DNA of 64,000 nucleotides from Euonymus europaeus (Eukaryota > Streptophyta > Magnoliopsida > Celastrales > Celastraceae), in assembly GCA_963580455.1 (NCBI GenBank), contig OY756965.1, positions 3,360,501 through 3,424,500 on the forward strand, read 5' to 3'. Positions 58,901 to 64,000 of this stretch are shown here, piece by piece; positions within the stretch are counted from its first letter, which is position 1, and every line of letters begins with the position of its first letter. The notes under the pieces were generated by a model that was not told where the DNA came from, did no database searches, and was given only the letters and a program-made list of their open reading frames with translations. The translations under genes were made by a program, and so were the position numbers.

Positions 58901-60999
58901 TGCAGAATAGGTCGCCAAATACTTGACGTGTATCACTCGATGGAACTAAATGATCAAAAGGGGTGTATGATTTTAACCTTGCTTCAACTAAGAAGACTTT
59001 AAAAAATCTAACTGAAAATTTAAACGACTAAAATAGGCGTAAATATGACTAACGCTAACTATTCGATCTTAACTATGGATCAAGGCGGAAAGTAAAAAGA
59101 ATTATTTCGATTAACTGCTAAATTAAGAACTACATTGAACTGAAGAGATAAACTACAAAAACTATGAACTTATAGTACTAATTGAAAAGTATAAATTTGT
59201 GGGTATGGTTCTGGATCTCTTTACATTTGCCCTTAGAGTTCTATTTATACAAGTCTAAAAAGTGGTTACAAGAATTCAAAAACTTCAAACCGCTTCATAA
59301 CTGTTCCCTCTTAAATAGTAACTACTTGATTTGACTTGGAGACTTCTTCGACCTCACTCGAGCGTACACTTCGCTTCACCACACCTAGATCGACAACCAA
59401 ACTTCGGACACCAATGTTGAAATTGATCACCACCTCAATCAATCGAATGATATTTATTTTAGGAATACTTAATTTTTGGTGGCAACGTATACCCCTGCTC
59501 GTTTTGGTTTGAGAAAAACCAAAAATCAGCATTGCATCATTATTTTTATCAATATTTATAACATGATATCGATTAAGGTTGTACACCTTAAAATCGATAC
59601 TCGTTAATTAAGGATTGGACTCCATTCCCATACCTTTGGAGTAGTCTTCTCGACACGACTCTCATCTTCTTTCAATCGAGTGGCTACCTTGGCCCCTCTT
59701 GCAAAGCTCGAGTCCATTACCTCTCCCTTTAGTCGAGCATATAAATATCATTTTAGTCGAGCAGAGGCAAAAAATATCTCCCGTGTACTTTCAAGCAGTT
59801 AATTTAGTGGCTTTAATTTAACCATCATAATAAACAAATTGGCCATGATTCGGCCAATGAGAAAGCTAGTCGTAGGTGGCTATTTAAACAAAGGGGAGCA
59901 GCTTGCTATCATGAAAACGCCAAGTTCCATGAAGAAAAGCGGATATTAGAGTGGGACCTTCCATGACATCAGGTGACCAAGTATTCGATCCTATCTGTGC
60001 ATGTTTCCCAACCCCACCAATAAAAAGTAAAATACAAATCCCTCTTTCATTTTTTTTTCTTCTTCATTTTGTTCAAATGAATAGGCCAAATTTCATCCTG
60101 GAGGTTGTCCAGGATATGCTCTAGGCTCATTTAGAGTAAAAGGTGGCAATGGCAATGGCAATGGCAATGGCAATGGTATTGATAGAAAAGTATCACTCCC
60201 TTAATGTAAGCAATGACATCGATGATGAATTTTCCACTTTGTTCAAATGAATTTCTATCAGTATTGGCTGCACAAGTGCCACTGTTACAATCTTCATTCT
60301 CGATAATGACCATTTCCAGGCCATCAGAATGATTCAATTTTTTGGCAGAGCTTCTTGTATTCAATATCTATTTTTGGCCTCCCACTGTGGTTGCCAATTT
60401 GTTCGATGCAAAATAGGTCGCCAGATAATTGAGGTGTATCACTCGATGAAACTAAATGATCAAAATAGGTGTATGGTTCTAACCTTGCTTCAATTGACAA
60501 GACTTTGAAAAATCTAACCGGAAATCTAAACGACTAAAATAGACGTAAATATGACTAATGCTAACTATTCAATCTTAACTACGGATCAAGGTGGAAAGTA
60601 AAAAGAACTATTTCGATTAACTGCTAAATTAAGAACTTGCATTGAACTGAAGAGATAAACTGCCAAAATTATGAACTTAAAGTACTAATTGAAAAGTAGA
60701 AACTTGTGGGTATGGTTTTGGACCTCATTACATTTTCCCTTAGAGTCCTGTTTATACAAGTCTAAAAGTGGTTACAAGAATTCATAAGCTTCAAAGCGCT
60801 TCATAACTGTTCCCTCTCAAATAGTAACTACTTGATATTATCTTGACTTGGAGACTTCATCGACCTAACTTGTGCATACACTTCACTTCACCACACCTTG
60901 ATTGACAACCAAACTTCGGACACCAATGTTGAAATTGATCACTGCCTCGATCAATCGAACAATATTTATTATAGGAATACTTAATTTTTGGTGGCAACA
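58901..60999 (-). mobile_element. Short minus-strand LTR retroelement (non-autonomous)
   Basis: 2.1 kb. The 5' LTR at 60407-60999 and the 3' LTR at 58901-59487 (minus strand) begin near GTTGCCACCAAAAATTAAG and end near GGTCGCC complement...TGCA. By eye they are roughly 88-90% alike, hence older than the copia element. After the 5' LTR comes a leader with ATTGGCAACCACAGTGGG, then a short gag-like start MNTRSSAKKLNHSDGLE (60364 downward). No pol. The target duplication is unclear. Confidence 0.75.
60144..60176 (+). repeat. Microsatellite (GGCAAT)n
   Basis: Five to six perfect GGCAAT units inside the short LTR element. On the minus strand they read as a His-Cys alternating run at the end of the gag-like frame. 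Confidence 0.9.
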
Positions 61000-61061
61000 C
61001 TTATCAAGATATTTATTTGTGCTATTTATATGGCTAAGAACATGCAATAATATATCACTAA

Positions 61062-61455
61062 GGGTCTGTTTGGATTAAAGTTTGGAGGGTCAAGTAGGGA
61101 GAGTTAAGTGGGGTAATGACTATATACCTTGCTTGGTTTTAAGTGAGAAGGTTGGGTAGTATAGGAGATAAATTATCTCATACTCTACTCTCATTAAGTG
61201 ATAATTGTAATCCCTTGATTTGGAGGTTAGAAGGGTAAAGTAGATAATAAATAATTTTAAATGTCTAATTTTTTTAAACTACCTCACTCTACCTCCTATG
61301 CAAACAAAATTAATAACTTTTACTTTAATTAACTTTAACTCCATCCAATCAAATTAAAATTTTATTTAATTACCCTACTCTACTCTACCTCACATAATTC
61401 TCCCTTACACTAGTTAGTTCACATAACCCTTTTTTTTTTTAATCCAAGCAAGCCC
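61062..61455. mobile_element. Tourist-like (PIF/Harbinger) MITE
   Basis: 394 bp with ends GGGTCTGTTTGGATTAAA and, on the other strand, GGGCTTGCTTGGATTAAA. Flanked by TAA (61059-61061 and 61456-61458). Non-coding. Confidence 0.88.
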
Positions 61456-61458
61456 TAA

Positions 61459-62380
61459 AGCTAATATGTTATTAATAATATGTCAAACAACAATTTAAAT
61501 AAAATAATTTTGAATAGTTTTTTGGGAGCATTTATGGTAGCATTTTGAAATACTACTACGTAAGATGATTATTTCACCACCATTTGATTTTTTTTTACTA
61601 GAATATCATTGTCCTTTCATATATATTAACTAAAATGACACCCTCTACACATCTCTTCAAGGTTTGATACTTATGCACGTAATTTATCACAACATTTTAA
61701 TTAACATAAATACTATTGGTAAAAAGTTAAATCAAATAGTCACAATATTTTAATCAATATATATATGGATAAAAAATACAAATCAATAAAATTTCTTCTT
61801 CTCACTATTTTGGAAATTTCCATTTCTGTTAATTATTGGGTTGATTTGATAATGCCATTTATCAATTTTTTAGAGATTTCTTTTCAAAATAGACCGAGAT
61901 TTTTGAAAGTTCTTGAGATAAAGATTAACGCCTTGCTTGATATTTTATAAATTAGGGATTGAGAGGCCCTACCAACCAATCAAAATGAAGAGTTCAAATT
62001 TAAAGTGTTGGAAATGTTCATAAGGATTGGAAGAGGTTTGCGAACTCCTCTGAACCCACCTTTCTTATATAATTTTTATCAAACAGAGGTTAGGAGGAGT
62101 GCGTTATGAATTCCCAACCTTCAATTTGTAAGATGCCAAGCGATGCCTAGAGGGTGAACAAGAGTAGTCAGGAAACCACCAAACGATGTCGTATGATATG
62201 CATAGTTGTTTTACGGCCATTATTATTGGACTTCCGGTATCTGCTTTCCGTTTGACCGGGGCACACTATGACAGATTGAAAGGAAACTTCTTACACAGAC
62301 GGTAATAGGAGGGACCAGGAAAGGAGGCAAGGATTGACTCGTAGGCCGTAGCAGTCGAGGAAGGATAATCACGAGAAAGA
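61459..62380. other. Intergenic
   Basis: AT-rich. No gene or clear element recognised. Confidence 0.4.
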
Positions 62381-63115
62381 AAATATAGAATTTCAAATAG
62401 TTTACCAGTCAACAATCAACAACCACGAGAATAACAAGAATCAGAGCTTGAATTCCTTTTGGTATGTACTTTGCAACTGAAAACAATCCCTTGATTTTCT
62501 TTTTTGGTATTTCCCAATCTGGGTTTTATCACCTCTTTGTTTGGAACCGCTGTTTGCTTGTCTGTGTTTTGATTTTCGTGCTTCGTTTTTCTAATTAGAT
62601 GTGTTCTCTGATCGTTCTCTCACTCAGGGTAGTGGATATATAGGGGAATGTGATGATACACTGGGTTTTCTTATATTTTTGTCAAGCCAAAAGAGATGGA
62701 GGAAAAGGGGATTTCTCTATTTGAGGTGGGAATTTCAAATCTGTTGCTGATCTTATATTAATCGTGGTTTTAGGTTTGTGTGTCTCTGAAATCCTGTTCA
62801 AAGCTTAAATTTTTGTGACGTTTCAGAAGCTAATCAGACTGCATACGAGTTACTGGTTTGGGTTATTGAGATTTGGAAGAATCAGGATTTGGTGCTCAAC
62901 TGTGTTTACTGTTTAGTTTGGATTTTCTGGAGGAGAATTTGGGTTTTGGGGTCCCCTTTATTTGCTTTTTAGATACGCACGTGAATAAGCTATTTGGATG
63001 GGCTATAGTTACAGTTTTTGATCTGGATTAGTTGTGTCTGGAAGAATTGGGAATTGATATAGAGTAGCGTTGAGTCTTTCTTTAGGGGGTGGCATTTGGT
63101 TTGTTCTTGTAAATT
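62381..63115 (+). promoter_or_regulatory. Probable 5' UTR and leader introns of the PP2A B' gene
   Basis: A donor-like TTTTG|GTATGT at about 62461, a T-rich intron-like stretch, and short upstream frames (one starting ATGGAGGAAAAG near 62696) precede the main ATG. An in-frame TAA at 63110-63112 separates it from the coding start. Exact leader splicing cannot be fixed. Confidence 0.4.
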
Positions 63116-64000
63116 ATGTTAAAGCAGATACTCAGCAAACTACCTCGAAAGTTGTCGAAAACTGCAGAAAATCGAGAACATGGAGGACACCATGCTATTA
63201 ATTCTAATGCTTCCACTGGTTCAAGAAACAGTGATCTAGGAACAACCAAGGCTGGGAATTCGACCATAACTTCTCTTCCTTCTTCTAACTCGGTTTCAGA
63301 TTTGGGACAGAATCATATTGACAAGGTACAGCGAGGTGCAAATTTGAATCAAAATGGAAATTCAGGATTTTCTCCTTATGAAGCATTGCCTGGACTCAGG
63401 GAAGTCTCAAACTCAGAGAAGCAGAACTTATATATAAAGAAGCTGCATCTGTGTAATTTTGTATTCGACTTCACTGAACCAACAAATAATCTGAAGGAAA
63501 AGGATATCAAGCGACAGACATTGCTAGAGCTAGTGGATTATGTTACTTCTGCAAATGGTAAATTTTCGGAAACTGTCATGCAAGATTCTATTAAAATGGT
63601 ATCTGCAAACTTGTTTAGGGCGTTCACTCCGCAGCCACGTGAGAACAAGGTCATAGATGGGTTTGATATGGAAGAGGAGGAGCCCTCGATGGATCCTGCA
63701 TGGCCACACTTACAAATTGTTTACGAGTTCTTACTAAGGTTTGTGGCTTCACCTGAGATAGATGCAAAATTTGCGAAAAGATACATTGATCAATTCTTTA
63801 TCCTGAAGTTGCTTGATTTGTTCGACTCTGACGATCCTAGAGAAAGAGAGTACCTGAAAACAATTCTTCACCGGATCTATGGTAAATTCATGGTACATCG
63901 TCCATTCATCAGAAAAGCCATCAACAACATCTTTTTTTTATTTATCTTTGAGACTGACAAGCATAATGGGATTGCTGAACTGCTAGAAATTCTGGGCAGT
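63116..64000 (+). CDS. PP2A regulatory subunit B' (B56/57-kDa family), 5' part
   Basis: Substrate-targeting B' subunit of protein phosphatase 2A, a heterotrimeric Ser/Thr phosphatase. One open frame of 295 codons runs off the window end. The N-terminus is MLKQILSKLPRKLSK, then a Ser/Asn-rich variable region. The conserved HEAT-like B56 core begins near residue 85 with SPYEALPGLREVSNSEKQNL, then KLHLCNFVFDFTEP, RAFTPQPRENKV, EEEEPSMDPAWPHLQIVYEF, LKLLDLFDSDDPREREYLKT, HRIYGKFMVHRPFIRKAINN and FETDKHNGIAELLEILGS. Start supported by the immediately upstream in-frame stop. About 500 residues are usual, so roughly 200 lie outside. No lesion; the N-terminus suggests a beta/theta-like isoform but this is not certain. 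Confidence 0.95.
   Translation, partial: MLKQILSKLPRKLSKTAENREHGGHHAINSNASTGSRNSDLGTTKAGNSTITSLPSSNSVSDLGQNHIDKVQRGANLNQNGNSGFSPYEALPGLREVSNSEKQNLYIKKLHLCNFVFDFTEPTNNLKEKDIKRQTLLELVDYVTSANGKFSETVMQDSIKMVSANLFRAFTPQPRENKVIDGFDMEEEEPSMDPAWPHLQIVYEFLLRFVASPEIDAKFAKRYIDQFFILKLLDLFDSDDPREREYLKTILHRIYGKFMVHRPFIRKAINNIFFLFIFETDKHNGIAELLEILGS

Noticed and set aside
61765..61950. 61-codon plus frame
   Set aside because: AT-rich chance frame with no context or motif.

Overview
This window is nuclear DNA from a flowering plant, most likely a eudicot. The genes have small exons and GT-AG introns. They include a cytosolic GAPDH gene with a GAPC-type exon pattern, B12D, MAD2, the plant F-box protein SKIP14, a PP2A B' subunit and an intron-less tRNA-Val(AAC). 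Gene-free DNA is AT-rich and packed with plant transposon families. Species cannot be told from the sequence alone.

Layout. 1-1161: 5' half of a GAPC gene (minus strand). 1786-2034: Stowaway-type MITE. 2366-2490: alpha-expansin pseudogene scrap. 2600-11949: complete Sirevirus-like Ty1/copia retrotransposon with two 929-bp LTRs, a GGGGG target duplication and a decayed interior, with a Tourist-like MITE inside gag. 12880-13064: tRNA-derived SINE. 15039-15112: tRNA-Val. 15618-16223: B12D-like gene. 18311-19591: MAD2 spindle-checkpoint gene. About 19995-22938: candidate Helitron carrying spliced gene fragments, one from an ABCF/GCN20-type ATPase. 23856-24035: 59-aa conserved plant protein. 25723-28168: SKIP14-like F-box gene (minus). 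29255-35545: two copies of an AT-rich repeat, the second split by a 5.3-kb L1 LINE. 36000-41600: repeats and a U6 snRNA pseudogene.

41753 to about 58130 is a very large, diverged inverted repeat. Two arms of about 6.5-8 kb face each other across a 1.9-kb AT-rich spacer. Each arm has degenerate telomere-like TTTAGGG/CCCTAAA DNA at its outer end. The pair is bracketed by a direct repeat of about 110-150 bp. A TRIM is present only in the left arm and a SINE only in the right arm, and each opposite arm preserves the empty site. 58901-60999 is a short minus-strand LTR element. 61062-61455 is a Tourist-like MITE. 63116-64000 is the 5' part of a PP2A B' (B56) gene that runs off the window.

The host genes are independent housekeeping or cell-cycle loci; nothing here acts as an operon or pathway cluster. 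The most unusual features are the giant inverted repeat, the candidate gene-capturing Helitron, the retrotransposon with nearly identical LTRs but a dead interior, and an in-frame 41-aa triplication in the SKIP14-like protein.
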